Source: Elmis aenea | Taxonomy: Eukaryota > Arthropoda > Insecta > Coleoptera > Elmidae | DNA length: 64,000 bases | Direction of reading: 5' to 3' | Assembly: GCA_947652605.1 (NCBI GenBank) | Contig: OX393580.1 | Coordinates: forward strand, 13,412,159 to 13,476,158 | Part shown: piece by piece, positions 1-12,070 of the stretch | Layout: the number at the start of each line of letters is the position of its first letter | Position numbering within the stretch: position 1 is the stretch's first letter | Notes under the pieces: model-generated | What the model saw: only the letters and a program-made list of their open reading frames with translations | Databases searched by the model: none | Told to the model about the DNA's origin: nothing | Program-made: the position numbers and the translations under genes

Positions 1-229
1 CAATTTAAAAAGTGCCCATTGGGATGTGACAAAATAATAAATTATATAGAAAATATTACGTTGCCCGGGTATTATGAATAATGCTGGAAATCGAGTGGGC
101 AATTTAAGAAAATTTTTATTCATATTTCTCTACATACAAAAATAAGAAGATATTATATTAAAACAAATTTTTAAATAACTAACAAACAAATAAAGAAACA
201 AACTGGTGGTGATAAAATAAGTATAAAAT
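1..229. other. unassigned AT-rich sequence
   Basis: AT-rich sequence with no open reading frame or repeat end I can recognise. Confidence 0.4.
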
Positions 230-625
230 ACTAGGCGATTTACCCGGCGTTGCACGGGTGATAACAATTCTCTTTTATCAATCGCAGACTACTCGCGCTC
301 CGCGCTCGCACCCGGCGGACGTTTCCGGTCGTTCCCGGGCATTTCCGGCCGTTATTTATACGGCGTTTGATCCGTTGGGTCCTAAATAGTAACTGTGCAA
401 AATTTGGTCAGACTACTCGCGCTCCGCGCTCGCACCCGGCGGACGTTTCCGGTCGTTCCCGGGCATTTCCGGCCGTTTTTTGTACGGCGTTTGATCCGTC
501 GGGTCCTAAATAGTAACTGTGCAAAATTTGGTCCCGATCGGTCAACGGACTTAGGATTCCATAGCGAACAAACACACAAACAAACAAACAAACACACAAA
601 CAAACAAGCTCTTTTATATATATAG
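230..625. repeat. GC-rich interspersed repeat R, copy 1
   Basis: It begins with an imperfect palindrome (CCCGGCGTTGCACGGG), carries a GC-rich tandem core, then a (CAAA)n-type run at about 566-606 and a TA run. The same parts appear in opposite orientation at 19796-20310: the palindrome, the CCGATCGGGACC segment, the CAAA-type run and the TA run. It is therefore a dispersed repeat. The family is not recognised. The LINE starts directly after it. Confidence 0.7.
285..532. repeat. two tandem 124-bp GC-rich units inside repeat R
   Basis: The segment starting CAGACTACTCGCGC at 285 is repeated at 409 with only a few differences, a period of 124 bp. The copy of R near 19.8-20.3 kb has no such duplication, so it is private to this copy. 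Confidence 0.85.
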
Positions 626-639
626 ATACGTATGCCTAA

Positions 640-2550
640 CTAAAAAAAACATATTAGGTATGTACTTGCAAATACATATGAGGAGCAAAGGAGGAAAACG
701 AAAACACTGCTAAGAGATAAAAAAAGGAAATATAATGAAAAAGTGATACAAGAAATAGAAACCAATTTCAGGAATAACCAGGTTAGAAATTTGTACCAAG
801 GAATTAAAAAAGAAAGGAGAGGATTCCAAACAAAAACGGTATTCCTTAAGGACGAAAACGGAGATATTATTGCAGGAGAGGAAGAAATACTAAAAAAATG
901 GAAGGAACATTTTGACCAATTACTAAATGATGACAGCAGGAAGGCGAGGGAAAATGAGCAGATTAATAGAAATACGAATGAGAGTCCTAGAGAAGTGCCA
1001 GCCCCAACTAAAAAACAAATCGAAGAAATAGTGGAGCGGATAAAAAATAATAAGAGCCCAGGAACAGATAGAATAACTGTAGAATTGTTTAAGTATGGTA
1101 GCAAGGACTTGATCGAACAATTACAAAAACTGATGGAGGAAATCTGGAGGAAAGAAGAAATGCCAAAAGAATGGGGACAAGCAATAATATGCCCAGTGTA
1201 TAAAAAAGGGGATGCAAGTGTTTGCCACAACTACAGAGGTATTTCCCTGTTAAACGTCGCATATAAAATTATAGCAACCTATATAAAAAATAAATTAGTA
1301 GAAGAAACAGAAAACGAAATAGGGGAGTACCAATGCGGCTTTAGGAAGGGAAGAAGCACCACGGATCACATTTTCACCCTAAGAGAGATTCAAGCAGAAA
1401 GCTATCAACACGAGAAACAGACATTTGTTTTGTTTGTCGACTTCAGACAAGCATACGATAACGTTCAAAGAGAAGCATTGTACAAAGCAGTAGAAGAAAT
1501 GGGAGTAAGTGGTAAACTTACAAGAATGATAAAAGTAACGTTAAGAGGAACAGAAAATCTGGTTAGAGTAGGCAGCAAAACATCAGAAGTTTTCGAGAGT
1601 AAGGAGGGGGTTAGACAAGGGGACCCAATGTCGGCGAATTTGTTCAACATTGTACTGGAAAAAGCAATAAGGGAAGCGAAGATTAACAGAAGTGGGCTGG
1701 TGTATAGAAGGAGGCACCAATGTTTAGCATTTGCGGATGACCTGGTGCTAATTACTAGAAGTAAAGAGGAGTTGAGAAGTATAATGAAAACACTGGAGGA
1801 AAAGGCGGGAAAGATGGGATTATATATAAATGAAGAGAAGACAAAGTATATGGAATGGAAGGACAGTGAATTTAAAAGAGGAAACTACTTGAATGTAACA
1901 ACAGAAAGCGGAAAAGAATACAAGTTTGAAGAGGTGGAAAAGTTCACGTACCTAGGGGCTGTATTCTCAAGAAACCCAAATATAGGCAATGAGATACAGG
2001 CAAGAATAATGGCTGGAAACCGATGTTTGGGAGCACTAAACAGAGTTCTGAGAAATAAAAATATTTCTAGAAAAGCAAAGATCAAAATATACCACACTAC
2101 TATAAGACCAATAGTGACGTACGCGTGCGAAACATGGACGCTAAACAAAACAGAACAAACAAGACTAGAAGTGTGGGAAAGGAAGGTGCTAAGAAAAATA
2201 TTTGGCGGAAAGAGAATTGGAGATGGGTGGGTAAGAAGAACAAACGATGAATTAAAAGAACTATACAAAGAAACAAGTATCATTGGGGTTATAAAAGTAC
2301 AAAGGCTAAGGTGGCTGGGACATACAGAAAGAATGGGGAGTACAAGAATGCCGAAAATGGTAATGATAAACACGCTAGGGGGAAGGAAGAGAAGGGGACG
2401 ACCCAAAGCAAGATGGAGGACGGAAGTGGAGAGAGATTTAGAAACGTTAAAAATTACTGGATGGAGAAGGAAGGCCAGCGATAGAGAAGGATGGAAGAAA
2501 GTTATCAAACAAGCCATGGGCCAACTTGGCTCGCAGAGCTAAATTATATA
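640..2550 (+). mobile_element. 5'-truncated non-LTR retrotransposon (LINE), RTE-like
   Basis: The sequence encodes the linker after the endonuclease, a full reverse transcriptase and the C-terminal tail typical of insect RTE-like elements. The apurinic endonuclease domain is missing, so the copy is 5'-truncated, starting next to repeat R. After the stop codon there is only a short TA-rich tail before a TIR element. The reading frame is open throughout, which suggests a fairly young insertion. The clade is tentative. Confidence 0.85.
662..2542 (+). CDS. LINE reverse transcriptase (5'-truncated ORF2)
   Basis: This is the reverse transcriptase of a LINE, which copies the element RNA at a nicked target. 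The frame is open from about 662, where translation would have entered from missing upstream sequence; the first start-like codon in frame is GTG at 743. Visible RT blocks are NNKSPGTDRI near residue 110, PVYKKGD, YRGISLL, GFRKGRSTTD, FVDFRQAYD (first catalytic Asp), VRQGDPMS and the catalytic FADD near residue 330. The tail carries RLRWLGH and RKRRGRPKARW. The endonuclease domain is absent, so the protein cannot mobilise itself. No frameshift or stop is seen. Confidence 0.85.
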   Translation, partial: VLANTYEEQRRKTKTLLRDKKRKYNEKVIQEIETNFRNNQVRNLYQGIKKERRGFQTKTVFLKDENGDIIAGEEEILKKWKEHFDQLLNDDSRKARENEQINRNTNESPREVPAPTKKQIEEIVERIKNNKSPGTDRITVELFKYGSKDLIEQLQKLMEEIWRKEEMPKEWGQAIICPVYKKGDASVCHNYRGISLLNVAYKIIATYIKNKLVEETENEIGEYQCGFRKGRSTTDHIFTLREIQAESYQHEKQTFVLFVDFRQAYDNVQREALYKAVEEMGVSGKLTRMIKVTLRGTENLVRVGSKTSEVFESKEGVRQGDPMSANLFNIVLEKAIREAKINRSGLVYRRRHQCLAFADDLVLITRSKEELRSIMKTLEEKAGKMGLYINEEKTKYMEWKDSEFKRGNYLNVTTESGKEYKFEEVEKFTYLGAVFSRNPNIGNEIQARIMAGNRCLGALNRVLRNKNISRKAKIKIYHTTIRPIVTYACETWTLNKTEQTRLEVWERKVLRKIFGGKRIGDGWVRRTNDELKELYKETSIIGVIKVQRLRWLGHTERMGSTRMPKMVMINTLGGRKRRGRPKARWRTEVERDLETLKITGWRRKASDREGWKKVIKQAMGQLGSQS

Positions 2551-2899
2551 TAATGTGGATACCGGCATTTTATAAAACACCTAGGCATTTTATAAAAATC
2601 CTGCAAAACGAGCATCTCGTGTTTTGACTAGGTAAATAATAAAATGCCGGCCTAATTGTTTTTAAGAAAAACAAACCTATTAGCTTCATTTTTATTATTT
2701 ATTTAAAAAAAATCTTTAACCAACCTTTAACCTAACCCTCTACTACTGACCAAATGAATGAGGGTCAGGTTAAAGGTTGGTTAAAGCTTTTTTTTGTATG
2801 AACACAAATGTATGGGTTTAAGAAAAGTCATAATTTGCTCCTTTTGCCGGCTTTTTATAAAATGCCTAGGCGTTTTGTAAAAAGCCGGATTTCACATTA
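2551..2899. mobile_element. short foldback/TIR element at the LINE 3' end
   Basis: The left end (TAATGTGGATACCGGC followed by TTTTATAAAACACCTAGGC) is repeated inverted at the right end (about 2848-2899). An inner inverted pair (CCTTTAACCTAACCCTC and GGGTCAGGTTAAAGG) lies between. No coding capacity. Confidence 0.65.
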
Positions 2900-3092
2900 T
2901 GCCTACGACACAATATTCACACAAAAAAATGAAATCCTAGAGTTTCTATTTATTTTTTAATTAAAGTGACCAGAGAAATAATAGCAGTATTTATAATGAC
3001 CGGGCAATGTAATAAATTATCCTAGATTGTCGTAGGCAAATACAAAATTATTAAATTGCCTGATTTTATCGGTCATTATTTATTATGACCAA

Positions 3093-3967
3093 CAGTGGCG
3101 TGCGGTGGGTTTTAATGTAAGGGATGCTGTCGAATATATATTTTTTAAAAAATCCTTAAAAATCTATTTAAATCTTCATCACCCACATGCTTAAATCCCG
3201 TAAAATAGCATGACAACGTATTATTATTAACTAGCACTACTAATAACTTGTAATAATCCAAAAGTTTTAATTTAAAAAAAAAAATCAACTTCTTACTAGT
3301 CTGTTATAATTCGTGATGTACATACCTGCGAGAGAAACTCTCGTATTTTTAACGAAGCTAAAGAAAATTGTAACTGATAATTTGAGAAATAAAAAAATTA
3401 AATTAAGATATTCGAGCTCTGCAACTTATTAACATAAAAAAACTTTTATTTTACAGACTGACTAAAATTTTTTAGAGCTATGACGGTTTTAACAAACTCC
3501 ACTATGCAGTTGCATATTGCATTCATGTTTAATGAAATCGTATCCAACAATAAACGCTAAGCGCGAACACAATACTATCGCATTACCGGTGATCGGTGAA
3601 TGCGTTTTTAGCTGTAGATGCTGTTTTCAAACCAGCATCTACAGCTAGTATATAGCTCCATCAACTGATACTTAATACGCATGCGTTAACTTCTATATCT
3701 CTATGCTATGAGTCCAGCCCTAGATGCTGAGCGCTACACCGCATTCACGGCCTTAAATGAGGCAGTCAGACAAATGGGATATATTTATTATAAGATCTTT
3801 TTCCCCTTAACTTTAAAATGTAACTTTTAATGGACATAATAGTTCAATAATTACTCTCTACAAATTAATTTTAGAAAAACAAATTATATATTAAATTAAT
3901 GTATGAAATATTTCAAAATTTTAAGGGATGCGCCGCATCCAACGCATTCATGGACTGCACGCCACTG
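3093..3967. mobile_element. hAT-type non-autonomous element, 8-bp TSD
   Basis: Ends are CAGTGGCGTGCGGTGG and its near-inverse (GACTGCACGCCACTG). It is flanked by a perfect 8-bp direct repeat ATGACCAA (3085-3092 and 3968-3975). An 8-bp duplication with CAG...CTG ends is the hAT signature. No transposase fragment recognised. Confidence 0.85.
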
Positions 3968-3975
3968 ATGACCAA

Positions 3976-4885
3976 GCATTATGGTAACTGCCCTGAATAA
4001 TTGAATTGACCGTAACATATATAATAAGTAGTATTTTATGTGTTTCATGAAAATTATGTATATTTATCTTAATAACAGATGATAAAATTAAACACTCAAA
4101 CTGTAGAAATTTTGTCACATTTAAATTACAACAAGTGTTACATAACATGTTTTTCTTTATTTAATAATAAACATTTAGAAAAAACTTTAAATCTCTTTGT
4201 CATGTTTCATCTTAAATATGCAACAATTTCTATAGTATCAATTACTTTTCAAGACTTACTGTCACATATTGGGCGAGTGAATTTTTCGAGGGTTAATTAA
4301 AAGTTGGGGATTTATTTCAATGCTTAGTTTCTATTCGTCATGAAATAGGAACATTCAGTACATTACTGTATTGTTTATGGGCTTACAAATATTTTTTTAA
4401 GCATATAATTTTAATAGTTTTGATTATTAATATTACAGTTATAACAATACTGAATTAAATTTAAAAATTATAAAAATAACATTTATATATTTTTTTGCTA
4501 TTTACTTGCTTTAAAGATCACTTTTTTATAATTGTTAACAATATTTGACTTGCACTGTTAATTAAAGAGTTTCAAATGCCAACTGGAAATTTAAATTATA
4601 CACTACAAACAGTAACTTTAGTTTTTAATCATAAAGAAATGTGACAATTACTATCGAGTAAAATAAAGATTGGTTTTATTAATTATTATTAATCGTAAAC
4701 TTACTTTGTCTGAAATACGTATTGAGTGAGTCAACTGCTAGTATTTTGTAAGCTTATATTGTTAATCCATAAGGTGATTTAAGAATGAATAGCTTACACT
4801 TTTGTAATAATAGCAGGCTTTGTTAACTACCTTTAGTATACCTTTAATATTATATTCCATATCTTATTGTAAGCCTTTGATTTTC
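3976..4885. other. AT-rich intergenic sequence upstream of LCA5
   Basis: No gene or repeat end recognised. Two ORFs of about 70 codons here are low-complexity and have no family signature. Confidence 0.4.
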
Positions 4886-4899
4886 GTTGCCCTGGTGAT
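4886..4899 (+). promoter_or_regulatory. candidate RFX X-box
   Basis: GTTGCCCTGGTGAT matches the RFX X-box (RYYNYY-WW-RRNRAC) at 12 of 14 positions and resembles the optimal GTTGCCATGGTAAC. It lies 92-105 bp upstream of the LCA5 start codon, the usual position for X-boxes of ciliary genes. Seen by eye; binding is inferred. Confidence 0.5.
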
Positions 4900-4990
4900 A
4901 TGGCATACAAACAAAATGGAGCTGCAATGCAGAGCAGCTACTAGTTAAATATTTTTATACATGTTTTTATGGAATTAATTTTATTTTGTA

Positions 4991-7900
4991 ATGGCAAATG
5001 CGAGTGTTATTTTAGCTAACAAGCAACTTGAAAACAGGTAAATTTTTGTTAAATTTTTTAATCATTTATAATAATTGTCATCCTATGACATTTCAGGAGA
5101 TCAAGTTGTGATACTGTGTGTTCGACAAATTCAAGTTGCCTTTTACAAAAACGTAAAACAATCCATCCTCTTGCTGGTTCTATAAGGACTTTTGGATCTA
5201 AAAGTGGTGGTGGAAGTACTGTGAAACAAAGAGTTTTATCGGCACGGCTGCTTAAACTTCGTAGTCTTCAAAGTCAGTTGAATGATGCTAATTTTCACTT
5301 AGCGGTTAGTAGTGTTTTTAATTTAAAATTAAAAGCATGGAATTTGATAAATAAAATACCCTGATACTGTTTCCAATGATAAAAAAAAAAAACTACTAAT
5401 CTATGTATCAGACATATGTAGTTGTCTAATAACTACTTAAATGTATTATAAAAAATCTACTTAAAAAAGACTGTTTTCTACAATTTTTTTTAATTGCTCA
5501 TTATTTTTATACGACAGGATCTTCAACAGGAAAACAGAGCCCTAAAAACATTACAAAAACGACAAGACAAAGCGTTATCCAAGTAAGTATATTGTTTGTG
5601 TGCTTTTTTCTTAAACTAAGTTACAAAAACATTCTTTTTGGTGCTCTCAAATTATAATAATAGTTTAATATAAATTAGCTAAATTAAAAGTCACTTATTT
5701 TTTTCAAATATTTCTTATGCATAGATAAATGAATAAAACTGCAACGAATGAAGAGACGACAGTCTATTTAGTATCGTATGAATTTTTTTATCAAGAATAA
5801 ATGGTTCTAAAAAATGTTTGATAAAAAAAAAACTTTTTCATTTGTTGATACTTTTTGAATGACGCTGTATAGAAGATATAATGCAGCGTGAATAATGAAT
5901 AAATTAGTTATAAAAAGGAAAATTTAAAAAAAAATCCATGATTTTTGATTTTTTTAATAAAAATCAAATTTTGCCCAACCCTTCTTAAAACTGTTTTGCA
6001 TTTACACAAGAAATACTTCAAAAAAAGATAAGTGAATTTTAATTAGTTTAATATGTTTCTATTTATAAATGAATCACTTAAAACAATTTATAATATAAAA
6101 ATCTCAAAGCTACGAACCATTTGCATAATTTCGTGCTTAATTTAAATCTTCAAAGAAAATGACTAAGGCTTTTTTAATCAATAATTAAAAAAAAAAAACT
6201 TAAATAAGCTATTCCAGTTTAGTTTTTGCTATTTTTTCCATTTTAGAGATTTTGAAAAACTTAAAACACTTTCTCAGACCAACTTTTTAATATCTCTATG
6301 CTACTGTAATTAGATTTTGTGTTGATGTTTTGTCTATTATGGACCATCATCAACTTAGTTTTACAGTAACTCAATAAGTTTTAAGCAAACCGTGGTTATC
6401 AATAATTTGAAATTATATTATAAATTATAATAATAGAAATTTTTACATTTCTTAGCGGTCAATTTTCAAACTGCAGTAATAGTATTTTTATACCATCGGA
6501 TTCAGAATTTTAAGGATTGAAGGGTTTGCTGCAAAAAGGGATTAGCTCCAATTTTGTAAATGTGTGGAAAAATAAAAAAAACGTTTTAACAGTTCAAATC
6601 TCAAGTTACAAGAAAATATTTTTTTAAACTTATTCTACATAAGTATTCCTATGAATAAGCCCTATTAGCATGAAAAAATATCTCTTCTGGAGTAATGGGC
6701 CATGTTTTGAATGTTGGAGCTACCTCCTTTTTGCACCAAAGTATGTGATCAACCACTTTGTAAGGTAGGGGTCGCAAACTCAAATGGTACTACGGGCCAG
6801 TAAATTAGATGTGTGAGTAAGGCCGTATTGAATAAGTGGGACACCTTTTTTTTCTTTTTTTAGCTCACAGCCTCTCTCTTTTTACCTTTTTAAAAAAAAG
6901 TATTAAAAAACGACGTCAAAGTACAAAACTTTTGTCAAAATAACGTACTACTACTCGTGTAACAACAAAATCTGTTAACTATAACCTTTATGTCAACAAA
7001 CCACCTCAGCCATTTGTCGCAATAAGGAGGCAGCTCCAGGAGCTCCATCTTTCTTGCCCCAAACGAACAAGATAGCCAAATCCATATGTGAAATAACTCT
7101 GAAATGAGCGCTAGGAGCTACCTCGTTCTTGCACCAATCGAAAGAGTTTTTTTTTGCACAAGATAGGATGTCTAACTCAAAACGCACAAAATTTGGAGCG
7201 AACCCCTTTTTGCAGCAAACCCTTCGATTATCTGTAAGAAATAAAGTTGATTACAGTTCAAAATAAGAAAGACTAAAAACTTGTGAAAATAATCTCACTT
7301 TGTTTTTTCTGAACAGCTTGTGAACCAATAGGGCTATAGTAATTTTCTTTTATAATCAATTTTTTTAATAAAATTACGAAAGTTTGTGCTAAATTAACCA
7401 ATTCCCCAGCTCTAGAAATTAGCAAGATCCCCATGTTATTCCTTAAAATTGGAACACCCTAACAAGTTGATGTGCATAGGGTATTTTGTGCTAATCTACA
7501 GAAATTTAAAAAAAAAGATTATTTATTGTTTAAAAAAGTAAATAATTCAAAATGTTTGATAGATACGAAGGTACCAATGCTGATCTTCCAAGATTATTGA
7601 AATCACATGAAGAAGAAATAAAAGTATTGCACGTAAAAAACAGAAGTTTACGTAAAACACTTAAAGAAGTTACAGATCAGCTGAAACTTAGAGAGGATGA
7701 ATTAACTAACGCTCGTGAACAACTTAGGCATCTTTATAATCTTTCGAAAGATAAAAATTTAGGAGAAAGAGAAAAACTAGCAGAACAGTTAGATGAACTC
7801 CAAGAAAAATTTCAAAAATCAGAAGCACAAGTAGGTTTGCTCAACAGAAAGATTATGTTGGAATCTAAAAATTATAAATACAAATTAAATGGGGAAATTC

Positions 7901-10900
7901 TTAAACATAAGCAGTGCCAAAAGGATTTGGCACAATCTCTAATGGAACTTGAACGACTTGGTTCAATAGTTGAGGTAAGATTTTGTTTAATTTACCCAAA
8001 TCTTTATCTTTGACCGTATATGAGATTGCAATATGCATCATGCTTATCTTTTAAGACTTTCTTTTGATATTTACAACTTCACTATTTTTTGCTGCTATGG
8101 TAAATGAAACTTTAATATACTTAAGCCCAAATTTTTTTGCAACTCAGTGGTATTGTAAAATTAATTTACGATAGTTTAAAAAAAAATGAAACAAAGTTTA
8201 AGGGTTGCCTAAATGAATGGGATCGAAAGGAATCCCACTTATTTTGCTTAAAAATACCAAAATGATAAAATTGTACAGGGTGGGCAAATTTCGATGTTTT
8301 CATAGAGAATCTCGGTAACTATAAGAGGTATCAAAAAAGGGACCACGCATCCTCGATCTCTTTTTTCGAAAAAACAACGAATTACAAAACCTTCGTAACT
8401 TGTACCAGATGAGTTTAAAAAGGTTTTACACCTTGTTTTGTTTTTGTTTTCACAGCCTACTATAATTTTGTTTTTAAAAAAAAACTGAAAAACCTTCGTA
8501 ACTTGTGTATTATTGAGAATAAATACATCAAACCTTATATATTTGGAATGACAAAAAAATAAGGAATTTAAATAAGTCATAGCCAACTATGGGTTCCATT
8601 TAAAAAAATACAACTTTATGTCACAACTCGAATTTCGGATTTTTTTTTTGAAAAATTTGACTACGCCACTGCATTCCTATCAAAAAAGTGCCTGTAGAAC
8701 GTCAAAATTATTTTTGTTTATTTTCATAAACAAGTGAGATATGGTCTTAAACCGAAAAGTCGAAAAATCGAGTTATCGGCGATAACTCGAAAACAAAAGA
8801 CGATAACCAATTTTAGTTTTCACCATTAACTTTTTCTTGAAAAAAGAGATCGAGGATGCGCGGTCCGTTTTTTGATACCTCTTATAGTTACAGAGATTCC
8901 CTATGAAAACATCGAAATTTGCCCACCCTGTACAGTTTTTCGAGATTCAAATTCAAAACTGATTGTGAAAAACACTTATTTAAGCCTCGATTATATTGAG
9001 CGAGTTTACTAGCTACTCGCTTGTGAATTTAATCGCTGGCTAGTGAAACCACGGTGTGTAGTCGCCCCGCAGTGCCAGACGTGTGCAAACTCACTTTTCG
9101 CCGCCATGTTATGTTTAAATTTTGGAAAGATAAAAAACTAATCGCACTTTATATTTTAATTTAATAATCATTTATACAGAGTGTTTCTTAAGTATTGCCA
9201 GAAAATTCATGGGGGGTTTTTTATATAAAAATTTTTCCTTAGACGTCTGCTTTCATAGTTACACCCTCCTAAAGGGGAGCGGTAAAATTAGGTTTTTATT
9301 TTATTTCCCGAATTTGGATAAATGTAGGAGAATGATATTTGGTAGATGTTTTATGCTTATTAAAAGGTGTCCCATAGTAATATTTGTAATCATCTCCCAC
9401 CTTCACAGGGGGCTGAAAAGTGCTACCCCTATTGGTTTTTTTATCAGAACTTCTTGGTGGGTTAAAATTTTGCAATTCTCTCTCATTCGAGAGTTTATTT
9501 TTTTCTCTTTTTAATGATGTGCCATATGATACATATATTTTGAAATTTGACGGCTCTAATATTAAGAAACGATTTTGATGAAAAAAATTAAGCAAGCCAT
9601 GAATTAATAACGTTGGGTTTCACCTATTAGCTGATAAGAAACAAAATATAAAATAATATAAAGAGAAAACATCTGTTTTTTTCAGAACCGGAGAAAGCCA
9701 TATTATCATAGTGTTTACAATTACAGTTAAAAACTGACAATACCTAAATTGGATCTAACAAACATTTGTTTCACAGCCTACATAATTGATTTATTATTTT
9801 TGGTTTTGCTATCAAAAATTATAAAAGTAGTATTACCATACCAATACGTATTGAATTTTTTGCTTTGTTTAGGCATTCTTTTGTTTCTTATCGGCTAATA
9901 GATGAACCCCGACGTTATTAATTCATGGCTTGCTTAATTTCTTCCAATCAAAATCGTTTTTTAATATTAAAGCCATCAAATTTCAAAATAAATGATTCAT
10001 GTGGCACATCATTGAAAAGGAAAAAAAAAAGCTTTCGAATGACACTAAAATCAACTATGGTTTGCATTTAAAAAAGTGCAAGTTTATGCTGTATCTCGTA
10101 AAATAGGCAATATTAAAAAAATTGATTGACGCCATTTTATAGCGATCAAAAATATCTACCACTTTTGTAAAAACCTTTTTTAGCTTTATCTAATAGCAAC
10201 TGAGATAAATTCATGTAAAAAATGCCACATTTTTGGTTTTTCATCAATATCAAATTAGCCTTGAATTTTTTTTTTAAAACAAAAGCATCACTGTATTGCT
10301 CTATGAAGTAGGTAACTTTTGTTCTATTTGACCAACCTTGTATCTATTACGGTTTAAAAGTTACCCTAGAACTACACTTTAATTAGGTACACACTTCAAT
10401 ATTGTACAAACCTAATTGTACAAAATGTACAAAAAAACACTGAAAATATGAATTTATTGGGTAAGTAAATTTGGCAAATTGAAAAGTTTACTCAAAATTA
10501 AAACGAAAATTGTATAATATTTGGATAACCGGTTTTCCAATCCCCAGATGTACTTAATATCTCTAGTTATTTATTACTAGTCAGAAAGTTTAACCCTTTT
10601 GCTGCGGGAACCGGATCTAGCCGGTTTTATTTTTCGTGTACCATGTGTGTAAGCCGGATAAATACGCTAGCGTAATCCACAAGCTCCATAAAACCCGAAT
10701 AACGCTGCACTCAAGGCATGAACTTTACAAACAAGTGCCGCAGCGAAAGGGTTTAAGCAGTTATAGTTTTAGTAAAAGTATTTCATATTAAGTTTTATTA
10801 GTAATCCCATTGGACATTTTTATAGATAAACATAAACAGTAAAATGATAACCTTTTTTTTGTAGACTAAACAGAAATTTACCCCAATACGAGGTAAAAGG

Positions 10901-11839
10901 TTTACAAACGCTTCAAACCTCAAAGCTTCATCTTTAACAAATCTTGGAGATAGAGGATCTGATCATAGCGAACAATTATCAACAGATGTTAATTCAGACA
11001 CAGAACAACTACAAAGTAATTCAGACATAAAACTAGAACCGATTTGTAATGATAAAGAACTAAAAAGTATAACTAATGGCATGTTAATACCACCATCAGA
11101 AACAATCAAAGCACGGTTGTCTGCTAAAGCCACCAAAATTAAGGATGTTGAAAAAATAAGTTCTGGTATAAATAAAATGCATTTATCTGAGACTGATTTA
11201 ATTGGCGACGATCAAATATCGGTTTTAAGCACTGATTCTCCACCGACATACTTAAAACAGGATTTTCAACCAAGTTCTTCACAGAAGTTGCAATCTTTAG
11301 GTGAAAATATGAATGCAAGTTTTAAAAAAGTGCAAGTTACTGAAAAAACTGAAATTAATATTGGTCAGCGTTTAACAGAATGCGGCAAAGATGTATTGGC
11401 TTCTGTACAGGATTGCACAACAGTGGTAACGCAACACAAAAATGATTTTCAAAATTCCAAGACAGAAACAGCAAAATTATTAGAAAGCTTACGTCAGACT
11501 GATGTTATTAATTCGAAACTAAGACATTCTTCATTTTTGGCATCAGATTTCAATGTGCCAGAAAAAGATGCTGATTTGGTTAATCAAATTTTAAAAGATG
11601 AATTGTCATATAAGGAAATTAAAAAATCCGAAAAATCCAGCAATTTTGATTACCTAGTTCGAACCTCTGATAAAAACGGCAATGTTATCAAAAAACAATC
11701 TGATGTACCACAGGAAGATAAAAGAAAGTTGTTAGCTACCTTAAGGGCGATTGATAATGGAGAAGATATTGATGATGATACAGGAAATAATTTAAACAGG
11801 AAATCAAAATTAATGCATGAACTATTTGGAAACCATTAG
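4991..11839 (+). CDS. LCA5: lebercilin-family ciliary protein, 5 exons
   Basis: Exons 4991-5037, 5097-5304, 5518-5582, 7563-7974 and 10865-11839 join with matching GT-AG sites and phases into 568 residues. Residues about 61-245 are the lebercilin domain: RVLSARLLKLRSLQ, then LQQENRALKTLQKRQDKALS-KYE, DLPRLLKSHEEEI and LSKDKNLGEREKL, a continuous coiled coil. The C-terminal 320 residues are polar and probably disordered, ending in a short conserved-looking LMHELFG. Vertebrate lebercilin sits at the ciliary base/axoneme and binds intraflagellar transport proteins; human LCA5 is about 700 residues. The start is the first ATG of exon 1, behind a candidate X-box. Introns 3 and 4 are swollen by MITEs. 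Exon boundaries are inferred from sequence. Confidence 0.9.
5583..6518. other. LCA5 intron 3, left part
   Basis: AT-rich intron sequence with no recognisable element end or ORF. Confidence 0.4.
6519..7225. mobile_element. TIR element in LCA5 intron 3
   Basis: GAAGGGTTTGCTGCAAAAAG at the left end is found inverted at the right end (TTTTTGCAGCAAACCCTTC). Inside, the phrase GGAGCTACCTC is repeated. Flanks share GATT, a possible 4-bp target duplication. Superfamily unknown; non-coding. Confidence 0.65.
8274..8932. mobile_element. foldback element, CAGGGTG type (LCA5 intron 4)
   Basis: Left arm begins TACAGGGTGGGCAAATTTCG, and the right arm ends with the exact inverse. Arms of about 100 bp match closely (TCGATGTTTTCATA..., GAGGTATCAAAAAA, GATCGAGGATGCG). 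The flanking TA fits a Tc1/mariner-type target. Its interior (about 8490-8640) is shared with the element at 29666-30914, which has different ends. Confidence 0.85.
9175..10025. mobile_element. foldback element fragment, family A (LCA5 intron 4)
   Basis: The left end TACAGAGTGTTTCTTAAG and the next 300 bp match the ends of the elements at 23638 and 59780-60381. Arms at about 9500-9660 and 9880-10025 are inverted copies of each other (TTAAGCAAGCCATGAATTAA and inverse). No matching right terminus was found, so it looks broken or recombined. Confidence 0.6.
10594..10752. mobile_element. 159-bp TTAA-flanked MITE (piggyBac-like)
   Basis: The left end CCCTTTTGCTGCGG and right end CCGCAGCGAAAGGG are inverted repeats. 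TTAA flanks both sides (10590-10593, 10753-10756). TTAA duplication and CCC ends suggest piggyBac mobilisation. Confidence 0.7.
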
Positions 11840-12000
11840 CACACAAACATGCTTGGAAATTATATAATTATTGTTATTATACATAGTTTAAGTCAGATTA
11901 AGAACGTTTATACAAAATATTGTTTTGTTAAATATGTCATCAATTGTACCTTAATTATTACTAATTTATGAAGTTTTTGTTTTCAAATTCTACAAATATT

Positions 12001-12006
12001 AATAAA
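12001..12006 (+). promoter_or_regulatory. candidate LCA5 polyadenylation signal
   Basis: AATAAA, 162 bp after the LCA5 stop codon, in AT-rich 3' flank before the next transposon. Confidence 0.5.
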
Positions 12007-12070
12007 CCAATATTTAAATATAGAGTTTTTTGTTTTGGAAATATGCTACTTTTATATTTATAATTTTTAA

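Noticed and set aside
743..2542. Opposite-strand ORFs of up to 210 codons under the LINE
   Set aside because: They are hydrophobic shadows of the purine-rich sense strand and carry no family signature.
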